Assembly (NCBI GenBank): GCA_002352365.1
Contig: DEIJ01000153.1
Span: 1-17,739 of the forward strand
DNA length: 17,739 bases
Source of the DNA: Dehalococcoidia bacterium UBA2777
GTDB lineage: Bacteria > Chloroflexota > Dehalococcoidia > UBA2247 > UBA2777
Reading direction: 5' to 3'
Both the position numbers and the translations under genes were made by a program. The notes below the pieces were generated by a model, which was not told where the DNA came from, searched no databases, and saw nothing but the letters and a program-made list of their open reading frames with translations. The stretch's first letter is position 1. The number at the start of each line of letters is the position of its first letter. Below are positions 8,254-15,159 of the stretch, in pieces.

Positions 8254-8559
8254 TTATTCCCGCAGGCCAACGCCCCCAGTTTTGTGGATATGGGCTGGGG
8301 TATAGGGTAGTAAAGCGAGATGCCGTGCCCTCTTTATTGCTTGAGCTAAAGCCCGCTGATGTTTGGGGCAAGTACCCGATCTGTACCGTGACCCAATCCT
8401 GCCTCGATCTGAAATATAGCGGCAAAGCTTAGCGGGGTCTTTATAATCTATGTTAGTCAATCTCGCGGCGCAAAAAGCACATCGCCTACGCTTGAAGGCA
8501 TACTTTGCCCTTACCCTCCTCCGGTCTTTTGGCCTCTGAGGCTTCATTATTCTTCTCAT
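8254..8559 (-). CDS. rpsR: 30S ribosomal protein S18
   Basis: The small-subunit protein that pairs with S6 on the platform. The sequence has the S18 core, including YKDPAKLCRYISDRGRI and KHQRALAQAIKRARHLALLPY. A Cys27-X2-Cys30, Cys46, Cys64-X2-His67 arrangement suggests the zinc-binding (Cys-containing) version of S18. A tail of about 15 residues follows the usual ALLPY end, making 101 residues, longer than typical S18. The start ATG at 8559 has a perfect AGGAGG 4-5 nt upstream. An internal ATG at codon 5 is less well placed. It follows ssb by 8 nt in the conserved rpsF-ssb-rpsR order. Confidence 0.97.
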   Translation of the reverse strand: MRRIMKPQRPKDRRRVRAKYAFKRRRCAFCAARLTNIDYKDPAKLCRYISDRGRIGSRYRSGTCPKHQRALAQAIKRARHLALLPYTPAHIHKTGGVGLRE

Positions 8560-8567
8560 TAAGCCTC

Positions 8568-8954
8568 CTAGAAGGAGAGATTCTCCGGCTCTAGCTCAGT
8601 TGGTCCAGCTTCCTCAGGGAGAGAGGCAACGGCTTGCTTATCGAGGAAAAGTACCCGCTCAGCTACTATTTCAACCCGGGAACGCCTCTGACCATCCTGC
8701 CCTTCCCAAGAGCGTGTCTGCAGTCTCCCCTCCACATAAACCCGCTTCCCTTTGGTTAAGAACTGATTGCAGCTTTCCGCTAGCTTATTCCAGCTAACTA
8801 CGGTAAACCACTCTGTCTCCTGTTTGCGCTCCCCAGCAGAGGTGAAAATCCGGCTCGTGGCCACAGAGAAGGTAGTTACCGGACTCCCATTGGCGGTAAA
8901 ACGCATCTCCGGGTCCCTGCCTATATTACCAATGATCATTACCTTATTCAACAT
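8568..8954 (-). CDS. ssb: Single-stranded DNA-binding protein
   Basis: An OB-fold protein that coats single-stranded DNA in replication and repair. The 128 residues begin MLNKVMIIGNIGRDPEMR, with the core TEWFTVVSWNKLAE and VYVEGRLQTRSWEGQDG typical of bacterial SSB. The C-terminal linker is short and acidic (EEAGPTELEPENLSF). It ends in LSF rather than the usual DDxPF tip that recruits partner proteins. ATG at 8954 has GAGGAG about 9 nt upstream. The gene lies between rpsF and rpsR as in most bacteria. Confidence 0.96.
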   Translation of the reverse strand: MLNKVMIIGNIGRDPEMRFTANGSPVTTFSVATSRIFTSAGERKQETEWFTVVSWNKLAESCNQFLTKGKRVYVEGRLQTRSWEGQDGQRRSRVEIVAERVLFLDKQAVASLPEEAGPTELEPENLSF

Positions 8955-8973
8955 CTCCTTCTACTCCTCGCGC

Positions 8974-9261
8974 TTAATCTTCCGATTTTACTACTAGATA
9001 GCGTAGGATTTCGTCTGAGATTCTGAGATTCGACTCTAGCTCCGCAATCAATTTGGGCTCAAACTTAAATCGAGTTAACACATAATTTCCCTCCATAAAG
9101 TGCCTTACAGGATAAGCAAGTTTTCGCCTCCCCCACTGATTCACTTCACTGATTACCCCTCCCTTTTGGGTGATAAGCTGGTTTACCTTTTCGATAGCTG
9201 CAGGAAAGTTTTCCTCAACGATCTGGGGGCTGAAGATCAGTGTCATTTCATAATCACGCAA
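8974..9261 (-). CDS. rpsF: 30S ribosomal protein S6
   Basis: S6 of the small ribosomal subunit, which binds S18. The 95 residues start MRDYEMTLIFSPQ, contain WGRRKLAYPVRHFMEGNYVL, and end ISDEILRYLVVKSED, all family hallmarks. The start is TTG at 9261, chosen because GGAGGTG lies about 5 nt upstream; the first ATG comes at codon 6 inside the first strand. It is the first gene of the rpsF-ssb-rpsR cluster, with a 98-nt spacer back to glyA that may carry a promoter. Confidence 0.97.
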   Translation of the reverse strand: MRDYEMTLIFSPQIVEENFPAAIEKVNQLITQKGGVISEVNQWGRRKLAYPVRHFMEGNYVLTRFKFEPKLIAELESNLRISDEILRYLVVKSED

Positions 9262-9320
9262 ACACCACCTCCGTCAAAATTGCGACCGGCATAAGAAAAA
9301 GTTTACCTTGCGAAGAGTTT

Positions 9321-9350
9321 ACCATAGCCCAGAAATCATAGCAACCACAA
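9321..9350 (-). promoter_or_regulatory. Weak candidate sigma70-type promoter for rpsF-ssb-rpsR
   Basis: On the minus strand, ttgtgg (9350-9345) and tatggt (9326-9321) are separated by 18 nt. This places a start site near 9314, about 50 nt before the rpsF start. Both boxes are only partial matches to TTGACA/TATAAT, so this is a suggestion. It is the only plausible pair I saw in the glyA-rpsF spacer. Confidence 0.25.
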
Positions 9351-9359
9351 ATCTTGCCC

Positions 9360-10601
9360 TTACCTCGCTGTAGGCACTGGGAGGCGGGAGGATATTTGAC
9401 CTACCTCTTGGCATACTTCCTGCTTTACTCTTTCATCTCCAGGATTGGTCAGCACTCTATAGATAAGATGGGCGATCTGCTTCATCTCCGGGGGGGCAAG
9501 GCCACGGGTAGTCACTGCTGCAGTGCCTAGTCTGAGGCCACTGGCAATCTGTGGGGAGCGAGTATCAAAGGGGATGCTATTTCGGTTAACCGAGATACCT
9601 ACCTCAGCGAGAGCTTGTTCCGCTGCCTCCCCGGTTATTCCCGTCTCCTGGAGATCGATAAGGATAAGATGGTTGTCTGTTCCCCCAGAAACGAGGCGAA
9701 ACCCCAATCCTTGAAGCTCACTAGCCAAAACCTTGGCATTCCCCAGCACTGCCCGCTGATAAGTCACAAAGTCAGCCTTCATCGCTTCACCAAAAGCTAT
9801 TGCTTTGGCAGCAATAACATGCATTAACGGCCCCCCTTGCATCCCGGGGAAAACAGCTGCGTCTAATTGACGAGCCAATTCTTGCCTGGTTAAGACAAAG
9901 CCGCCACGTGGCCCGCGCATAGTCTTATGGGTGGTAGAGGTAACCACCTGGGCATAGGGCACGGGGGAAGGGTGTAATCCAGCAGCCACTAGTCCAGCAA
10001 TATGAGCCATATCTGCCAGGAGCTTGGCACCTACTGAGTCAGCGATGTGGCGGAAGCGCTCAAAATCGATAATTCTAGGGTATGAGCTAGACCCAGCTAT
10101 AATAAGTTTGGGCCTATGCTTGATAGCCAGCCGCTCCACTTCAGTATAATCGATCTCCTCTGTTTCTCGATCGACCCCATACTGAACGAATTGATAAAGC
10201 TTGCCGGAGAAATTAACCGCACTTCCATGGCTGAGATGGCCCCCATGAGCTAGGCTCATCCCTAGCACTGTATCACCCGGGTTGAGCAAAGCAAAATATG
10301 CTGCCATATTAGCCTGAGTCCCACTGTGCGATTGGACATTGGCATGCTCGGCACCAAAAAGCTGTTTGGCTCGCTGGATAGCTATTTTCTCTATCTCATC
10401 TACTTGTTCACAGCCACCATAGTAGCGATGTCCGGGGTAGCCTTCAGCATATTTATTGGTAAGTAGAGAGCCTTGCGCATCCAATACCGCTTGGCTAGCA
10501 TAGTTCTCCGCGGCAATAAGCACCAGTTGGCATTTTTGCCGCTTCTCCTCTTGCCGCAGTATAGCGGCAATCTCGCCATCTGGCCCACCCAGGTAATCCA
10601 C
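9360..10601 (-). CDS. glyA: Serine hydroxymethyltransferase
   Basis: A PLP enzyme that interconverts serine and glycine with transfer of a one-carbon unit to tetrahydrofolate. The PLP lysine lies in VVTSTTHKTMRGPRGG (Lys226 from the chosen start). The N-terminal LVLIAAENYAS and LLTNKYAEGYPGHRYYGGCE are canonical. GTG at 10601 is preferred, giving 413 residues, because GGGGAG sits 5 nt before it. The longer open frame to 10676 adds 25 residues without family resemblance and runs across a palindromic repeat. The gene follows that repeat, which separates it from the acyl-CoA mutase genes. Folate linkage to folE is metabolic only. Confidence 0.96.
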   Translation of the reverse strand: MDYLGGPDGEIAAILRQEEKRQKCQLVLIAAENYASQAVLDAQGSLLTNKYAEGYPGHRYYGGCEQVDEIEKIAIQRAKQLFGAEHANVQSHSGTQANMAAYFALLNPGDTVLGMSLAHGGHLSHGSAVNFSGKLYQFVQYGVDRETEEIDYTEVERLAIKHRPKLIIAGSSSYPRIIDFERFRHIADSVGAKLLADMAHIAGLVAAGLHPSPVPYAQVVTSTTHKTMRGPRGGFVLTRQELARQLDAAVFPGMQGGPLMHVIAAKAIAFGEAMKADFVTYQRAVLGNAKVLASELQGLGFRLVSGGTDNHLILIDLQETGITGEAAEQALAEVGISVNRNSIPFDTRSPQIASGLRLGTAAVTTRGLAPPEMKQIAHLIYRVLTNPGDERVKQEVCQEVGQISSRLPVPTAR

Positions 10602-10618
10602 AAAAACTCCCCTTTTTG

Positions 10619-10713
10619 TACCCCGCGAAAAAGAGCGAAGCGAATTTTTCACGGGGCCCCGAAAACTAAAAAGCAAATCTGGCCTGTGTGAAAAACGCCG
10701 TTTTTCAGGGGTA
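10619..10713. repeat. Palindromic repeat element with two strong hairpins
   Basis: The 95-bp spacer segment has related inverted ends: taccccgcgaaaaa at 10619-10632 and tttttcaggggta at 10701-10713. It contains two hairpins. One pairs ccccgcgaaaaa (10621-10632) with tttttcacgggg (10645-10656), 12 pairs with one G-U on the minus strand. The other pairs tgaaaaac (10689-10696) with gtttttca (10700-10707). A central cggggccccg palindrome (10652-10661) adds a third option. It fills the gap between the mutase small-subunit stop and the glyA Shine-Dalgarno. It could terminate or attenuate transcription, or be a dispersed REP/MITE-type repeat. Confidence 0.7.
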
Positions 10714-10714
10714 T

Positions 10715-11107
10715 TTAATCAATCCTTGCCCCAGTAAGCTGGGAAATAAAGTTGACTGCCTCTTCAGGCGAGGTGCCTGGGCCAAAAACTTTTTTAATTC
10801 CCCAATCCTCTAGCTTTGGTACATCGATGGTAGGTATTACCCCGCCTATTATCACCGGTATATCTACCTTGTCCTCCGCTAATGCTTTGGCTAACTTAGC
10901 GGCAATATATAGATGCTGTCCCATTGAGCTGGTGATGCCAATAACATCTACATCTTCTTCCATGGCTGATTTCACAATCTCCTTGGGGTCACTGAAGTGG
11001 ATATAGATCACCTCCATCCCCTTCTCTCGGCAAGCATTTATTATAGTTATGATGCCTCTGTCATGCCCATCGAGAGCAAATCTGGCTAATAGAACCTTGC
11101 TGCTCAT
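10715..11107 (-). CDS. Acyl-CoA mutase small subunit, B12-binding
   Basis: The cobalamin-binding subunit of a two-component acyl-CoA mutase (methylmalonyl/isobutyryl-CoA mutase superfamily). The 130 residues match a stand-alone B12 domain. The DxHxxG motif that places the cobalt-ligating histidine is Asp13-Gly-His15-Asp-Arg-Gly18. The following GITSSMGQHL and VIIGGVIPTID segments are the other nucleotide-loop contacts, and the end FGPGTSPEEAV is typical. ATG at 11107 lies 1 nt after the large-subunit stop, so the two are translationally coupled and surely form one enzyme. The substrate is set by the large subunit. Confidence 0.93.
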   Translation of the reverse strand: MSSKVLLARFALDGHDRGIITIINACREKGMEVIYIHFSDPKEIVKSAMEEDVDVIGITSSMGQHLYIAAKLAKALAEDKVDIPVIIGGVIPTIDVPKLEDWGIKKVFGPGTSPEEAVNFISQLTGARID

Positions 11108-11108
11108 A

Positions 11109-12821
11109 TTAAGCTCTATATCCCCTAGAGTAAATCCGCCCTCCGCTTACCTCTACTATTGCCCCCATCATCTCTCCCAAAGTGCATTTCGCCCTAGCAG
11201 CCTCAATCAGAGCAGGCATTAAGTCCCCTGCCTGTTCCATGGTTTGATATTTCTGCATTGCCTCTCTCACCTTTTGTAAAGAGTCCCGAGCTTCAGCATT
11301 ATCACGATTGGCCTTCCACCTCCTCAGCTGTTCAATAGCCCGTCTCTCCGTTTGGGCTAAGTCGAAGGCAAATGGAGGCACCTCTATCTCCTCCTCTGTC
11401 TTAAAGGCATTTAGGCCAACTATTGTCCTCTTCCCGCTATCAATCTCACGACGCCACTTTATGCTCTGACTCTCCAGTAACCCTCGAAGCCAGCCATTTT
11501 CTATGCAGTTAAGAAATCCACCCAAATCAAAAATCTCAGTCATCACCTTCCTGGCCTCTTCCTCCACCTTATCGGTGAGCCATTCCACATAATAAGAACC
11601 ACCCAGAGGGTCGCTAACCTTGGCCACCCCTGTCTCATGTAAAATTATCTGGTTCACCCGTATGGCGGTGCGAACCGCATCCTCTGAAGGCAAGCCAATA
11701 GCTTCATCGTAAGAGCAGGTGTGATTGGATTGAACCCCTGCCAATACAGTAGCTAATACTTGTAGGGCTGCTCTAGTTATGTTACTTAACGGCTGTTGGG
11801 CAGTTAGCGCTGAGCCCCCGGTATGAACATGAATGCGATATTGAAGAGAGCGGGGGTCCTTGCAGCCGAATCTTTCCCGCATAATCTTAGCCCACATTCC
11901 CCTCAGGGCACGAAGCTTAGCTATTTCTTCAAAAAAGTCCATGCCCACATGGAGCTGAGAGCTGAAGCGGGGGATAAAACTGTCAGGAGCAAGCCCCGCT
12001 TTTATACAATCTTCAATCAGTTCTATCGCTTGTGAGAGAACAATGCCAAGTTCCTGCGCTGGTGTGGCACACATCTCTCCATAGAGGTAGCCACACAAAT
12101 TGGTGTGATTCCATCTGGGCATATATTGAGTGCAATATTTGATTAGTTCAATTCTGAGCTTCTGCTGAGTGGCTGGGGTAGGTCCCCCAATATCAGTGGT
12201 GATCCAACGGGTTAGAGCATCGTTCTGCGATTGGCCATTTAATTCTTGGGGCTTATACCCTCTCCCTTCAGCGTATACTAAATACATTGCCAGCATAGGA
12301 AGGCAGGTAAATCGATTATTCGGGGCTACCCGGGTCTTGGCTAAGTCGTAGCCTTTAAGCAAAACATCTAAATCGTCCAAGGTAGATACTGAGGCACCTC
12401 CTAAGCCGATAGTCCCACTTGCTCGGGGATCATCGGGATCATAGCCGCAGGTTGTTGGCGGATCAACCTGAATAAGGGCCACAGGTTGTCCTGCATACCC
12501 GACCATCCCTTCTTTCAACAAATACTCTGTCCGATGATGCGTTTCCTCACTGGTGCCATAACCATGAAGGATTTGGATCATCCATGGCGTATACTGATAA
12601 CCAAGCGGGCGAATTCCCCGGGTATATGGATAAGCACCAGATATCTCTACGTCCATTTCCTTCACATCCAGAGGGGTATAAATATATTTCAATGGAATTC
12701 CCGATTCTGTGGTATATTGGGGGAGCTCAAATTTCAGCTTCTGTTCATAGCCCTGGCTAACTTCCCTTCTCCATTCCTGTTGTAGTTTTCTAGCTTTGTC
12801 TAGCGCAGCTTCGGAGAACAT
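11109..12821 (-). CDS. Acyl-CoA mutase large subunit, divergent substrate pocket
   Basis: The TIM-barrel, CoA-binding subunit of a B12-dependent acyl-CoA mutase. ATG at 12821 (570 residues) is preferred over the longer TTG frame (12839), because GGGGAGG lies 7 nt before it. Family landmarks include YPYTRG, CGYDPDDPRASG, QND, MPRWN, IPRFSSQLHVGMDFFEEIAKLRA and SDPLGGSYYVE. Compared by memory with Propionibacterium methylmalonyl-CoA mutase, Tyr89 becomes Leu85, Arg207 becomes Thr209 and His244 becomes Leu246. Arg283 and Ser285 are kept as Arg285 and Ser287. The substrate is therefore probably not methylmalonyl-CoA; an isobutyryl-, 2-hydroxyisobutyryl- or other acyl-CoA isomerisation is possible. 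Large and small subunits are adjacent. No MeaB/ArgK-type chaperone is visible in the window. Confidence 0.9.
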   Translation of the reverse strand: MFSEAALDKARKLQQEWRREVSQGYEQKLKFELPQYTTESGIPLKYIYTPLDVKEMDVEISGAYPYTRGIRPLGYQYTPWMIQILHGYGTSEETHHRTEYLLKEGMVGYAGQPVALIQVDPPTTCGYDPDDPRASGTIGLGGASVSTLDDLDVLLKGYDLAKTRVAPNNRFTCLPMLAMYLVYAEGRGYKPQELNGQSQNDALTRWITTDIGGPTPATQQKLRIELIKYCTQYMPRWNHTNLCGYLYGEMCATPAQELGIVLSQAIELIEDCIKAGLAPDSFIPRFSSQLHVGMDFFEEIAKLRALRGMWAKIMRERFGCKDPRSLQYRIHVHTGGSALTAQQPLSNITRAALQVLATVLAGVQSNHTCSYDEAIGLPSEDAVRTAIRVNQIILHETGVAKVSDPLGGSYYVEWLTDKVEEEARKVMTEIFDLGGFLNCIENGWLRGLLESQSIKWRREIDSGKRTIVGLNAFKTEEEIEVPPFAFDLAQTERRAIEQLRRWKANRDNAEARDSLQKVREAMQKYQTMEQAGDLMPALIEAARAKCTLGEMMGAIVEVSGGRIYSRGYRA

Positions 12822-12909
12822 GCCCAAACCTCCCCTCAAACTAACCCCAAAAAGGTGGTTTTTAAGTCATCCCGCGGAATATATTACTTTGGCAACTATT
12901 CTATATTGC

Positions 12910-13467
12910 CTAGGCCTCGGCGTCAAACTGTGCCACTGCCTGATGCGGGGCAATCTCAGGTTCGATCAAGCCATAGTCGCCGTCATGACGGCGATACAGC
13001 AAGCTAAATCGCTCAGTGGCAACGTTAATGAAAATAAAGAAATCATGCCCCAAGAGCTCCATCTGAGCTATCGCCTCATCAATTGACATCGGCTTAACTA
13101 TAAATCGCTTCACCCTAACTAGCTCAGTGAGCTGCTCTGGCTCTAAAGTAGGGATGGCTTTACGTCCTTTTTGGTAAAGCTTGCCTTTATATCGCTCGAT
13201 ACGATGGTTCATGACATCGATCACCATGTCAATAGCCGCATAAATATCAGCCGCCTTCTCCTCACCGCGGAGGAAGGTGCCACTATGGTTAAGGGTAACC
13301 TGGACTATATAGCGATCCAGGGGGGACTTGGTCATTTTCTTGGAGATCTCTACCTCTCCTCGAATGACATTAGGCAGACGGCGGTTTAATTTGCCCATTT
13401 TCCGCTGCACATAATCGCGCACCTGTGGTGATATATCCATATTTTTGCCGCTAATCTTTAGTTCCAT
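12910..13467 (-). CDS. hpf: Ribosome hibernation promoting factor, long form
   Basis: Binds the 30S subunit and pairs ribosomes into inactive 100S dimers in slow or stationary growth. The 185 residues match the long form. The N-terminal S30AE/YfiA domain (about 1-100) begins MELKISGKNMDISPQVRDYV. A linker follows, then the C-terminal dimerisation domain (about 117-172, RVKRFIVKPMSIDEAIAQME to YRRHDGDYGLIEP). ATG at 13467 has GAGGG 8 nt upstream. It follows comF by 10 nt. The 88-nt gap to the mutase gene has a weak hairpin-like segment (near 12841-12860) but no clear terminator. Confidence 0.95.
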   Translation of the reverse strand: MELKISGKNMDISPQVRDYVQRKMGKLNRRLPNVIRGEVEISKKMTKSPLDRYIVQVTLNHSGTFLRGEEKAADIYAAIDMVIDVMNHRIERYKGKLYQKGRKAIPTLEPEQLTELVRVKRFIVKPMSIDEAIAQMELLGHDFFIFINVATERFSLLYRRHDGDYGLIEPEIAPHQAVAQFDAEA

Positions 13468-13477
13468 ATTCTTACCC

Positions 13478-14170
13478 TCAATTCTCTCTAGCCAAAGTCA
13501 ATCCCCAAACAGAGCTGCCTCCCCTCTCCTTAAGCACTGCAGCGCAGGCATCTAGTGTAGAACCTGTGGTGCAAACATCATCAATTAAGCCGATTCGCTT
13601 TCCCGCCAATCTTTGGTCTTTACACTCAAAAGCCCCACGAACATTGCTTCGACGTTCCTGAGCGCCCAATATGGTTTGAGAGGTGGTATCCCTCAAGCGA
13701 ATTAGTGATCCCTCCATTAATACTAATCCACTAAGCCGGCTCAACTCCCGGGCTAACAGATAGGACTGGTTATAGCCACGTTGACGTATTCTCTTTGGGT
13801 GTAGAGGCACCGCTACCAAGATATCAATTGGCAAAGGGTTAGAGCGTAAGTACTCTGCCATAAGCTCGGCTAAAGGTGAGGCCAAGGCTTTGAGGTTTTT
13901 ATATTTGAACCATAAAATGGCGTCACGAATGGCCCTTTGGTACCAGAAAAGCGAGCGAATGCCATCAATGATGGGTGGGGACCTAAGGCAAGTGGGACAC
14001 AAGGTTCCTCTTATGACCGGGATGCTACATCGCTCGCAGTAGGGAGGATAAAGCCGGGGAAGCAGCCTAATACATGAAGGGCACAAGAAACTTCCTCCTG
14101 ACCCACAGCCAACACAACGTGGCGGAAACAAAAGATCAATAATACTCTCTTTGAACTTGCTTAATACCAT
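13478..14170 (-). CDS. comF: ComF family phosphoribosyltransferase-like protein
   Basis: A ComF-type protein: an N-terminal double zinc finger followed by a type I phosphoribosyltransferase fold, associated with DNA uptake in naturally competent bacteria. Counting from the longest frame (GTG at 14218, 246 residues), four Cys pairs are seen: 35/38, 46/49, 61/64 and 74/77. The PRPP loop LIDDVCTTGST is at 211-221. RGYNQSYLLAREL (148-160) is the family's other signature. ATG at 14170 (codon 17) is preferred because homologues usually begin just before LLFPPRC. Neither start has a clear Shine-Dalgarno, and the longer GTG start would overlap the upstream gene by 14 nt. In this context it probably has a conserved housekeeping or uptake role. 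Confidence 0.9.
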   Translation of the reverse strand: MVLSKFKESIIDLLFPPRCVGCGSGGSFLCPSCIRLLPRLYPPYCERCSIPVIRGTLCPTCLRSPPIIDGIRSLFWYQRAIRDAILWFKYKNLKALASPLAELMAEYLRSNPLPIDILVAVPLHPKRIRQRGYNQSYLLARELSRLSGLVLMEGSLIRLRDTTSQTILGAQERRSNVRGAFECKDQRLAGKRIGLIDDVCTTGSTLDACAAVLKERGGSSVWGLTLAREN

Positions 14171-14204
14171 AAGGAGAATAATTATGTCAACTAAGCTGCC
14201 AAGG

Positions 14205-14960
14205 TCATACTTCTTCACATGGTAGTGAGCTTATCTCTCGGTTCAGGCGAGGTAGCAGTGTCTCCCTCTTTTCCCATAGCCTTTTTGGCACCGAAGGTAA
14301 CCTCTTTATCTCCTGATGTAACTGCATCAGTTCGCTTTTAGACCATTCTTCCACTACTATCCCCTTCACCCCTATCTCCCATAATATTCGGAGATCATCA
14401 TCTTTTGGCTCAAGGTGAGTCATTAGTAGTATAGGTTTAGCAATTAAATCAAAAATTCTCCGGTAATGCATCAAGTCATAGATAGTAAGAAAATCACCTG
14501 CCCACTCGATGAGGACTGCATCTAGAGGCAAGAAGCTAGTGGCCTTCACCAAGCTATCATCCAGTGAAAAATCCATTCTTATCACCTTGCCCAACTCCTC
14601 CTGCTCGAGCACTGCTGCCGAGGTTGTAGCCGCCTCAAGGATGATGAAGTCACATTTGGCCTGGGCCAATTGCTCTACCCTATCTTTGTCCACCGATTTG
14701 GGCCACACCCCCAAGGGGATTCCCCCCAAGGCAGAAGCAATTTTGGGGAGATCTTGGATTTCTCTTTGAGGATCTTCAAGGGGGGTTATTATGGCATCAA
14801 CCCCACAACTGGCAATCTCGGCCACCTTGTCGATTCCACTCTGGGATAAAACAGCAATAAGCAACATCGACTGACTCAATGAAGCCGGCGTGGTCCTAAA
14901 ACCCACTGGTCGAGATCCTCTTTCAGAGATATGGTGCAATTTCTCCACAAATTTACTCAT
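14205..14960 (-). CDS. Unrecognised protein, predicted beta/alpha barrel
   Basis: I do not recognise the family. From ATG at 14960 (251 residues; AGGT 8 nt upstream) the sequence shows eight regularly spaced short hydrophobic strands. Examples are MLLIAVL (32-38), DAIITP (55-60), IPLGVW (81-86), DFIILE (104-109), DAVLIEW (147-153), KPILLMT (175-181) and VKGIVVE (198-204). These alternate with amphipathic helices, as in a TIM barrel. The GVKGIVVEEW near the end resembles a C-terminal phosphate-binding strand. No catalytic motif is evident. A longer GTG frame to 15023 lacks a ribosome site. It precedes comF and hpf with a near-overlap, so is probably co-transcribed. Confidence 0.75.
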   Translation of the reverse strand: MSKFVEKLHHISERGSRPVGFRTTPASLSQSMLLIAVLSQSGIDKVAEIASCGVDAIITPLEDPQREIQDLPKIASALGGIPLGVWPKSVDKDRVEQLAQAKCDFIILEAATTSAAVLEQEELGKVIRMDFSLDDSLVKATSFLPLDAVLIEWAGDFLTIYDLMHYRRIFDLIAKPILLMTHLEPKDDDLRILWEIGVKGIVVEEWSKSELMQLHQEIKRLPSVPKRLWEKRETLLPRLNREISSLPCEEV

Positions 14961-14978
14961 CTTCGCTACCTGCTCAGC

Positions 14979-15009
14979 TTCCCAGAAAAATTGAAGATTC
15001 CTCTGGGAA
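14979..15009 (-). promoter_or_regulatory. Hairpin in the leader between tRNA-Thr and the barrel gene
   Basis: Perfect 8-bp arms, ttcccaga at 14979-14986 and tctgggaa at 15002-15009, enclose a 15-nt loop. The hairpin sits about 19 nt upstream of the ATG at 14960 and after the tRNA 3' end. It could be a processing or attenuation structure for a tRNA-led transcript. There is no long T-run next to it on the minus strand after the stem, so a simple terminator is not clear. Confidence 0.35.
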
Positions 15010-15057
15010 TATTTAGATGCCACGGTGAGATTTGCCTAAATCTATTGCCCAGTTCAA

Positions 15058-15129
15058 AGCCAGCGATCGGACTCGAACCGATGACCGGCGGTTTACGAAA
15101 CCGCTGCTCTACCGCTGAGCTACGCTGGC
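15058..15129 (-). tRNA. tRNA-Thr (anticodon CGU)
   Basis: Read on the minus strand from 15129, the sequence folds as a cloverleaf. The acceptor arms are gccagcg (15129-15123) and cgctggc (15065-15059). The D arm is gctc/gagc. The anticodon stem gcggt/accgc encloses the loop ttcgtaa with anticodon CGT. The T arm is atcgg/ccgat with the ttcgagt loop. Discriminator U is at 15058. The CCA end is not encoded. CGU reads the threonine codon ACG. An integrase remnant lies on its 5' side. Confidence 0.97.
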
Positions 15130-15159
15130 GTTCAAGCTAAAATTCAGTTTTAGTTCAAC
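15130..15159. repeat. Inverted repeat between integrase remnant and tRNA-Thr
   Basis: A near-perfect palindrome: gttcaagctaaaa (15130-15142) pairs with ttttagttcaac (15148-15159) around a 5-nt loop, with one bulge and one mismatch. It includes the integrase stop codon and abuts the tRNA 5' end exactly. It may be a weak terminator of the integrase transcript, or a recombination (att-like) site. Confidence 0.5.

Noticed and set aside
7894..8310. 138-codon plus-strand open frame
   Set aside because: Lies antisense to the foldase and rpsR genes, shows no family features and has low-complexity shadow composition.
10602..10714. Glycine or tetrahydrofolate riboswitch before glyA
   Set aside because: The spacer is explained by palindromic repeats and lacks the conserved aptamer cores.
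11109..12821. Canonical methylmalonyl-CoA mutase large subunit
   Set aside because: Equivalents of Tyr89, Arg207 and His244 are Leu, Thr and Leu in a landmark-consistent alignment.
15058..15129. Duplicated tRNA segment marking attL/attR within the window
   Set aside because: I saw no second copy of either end of the tRNA-Thr gene in the remaining sequence up to 17739.
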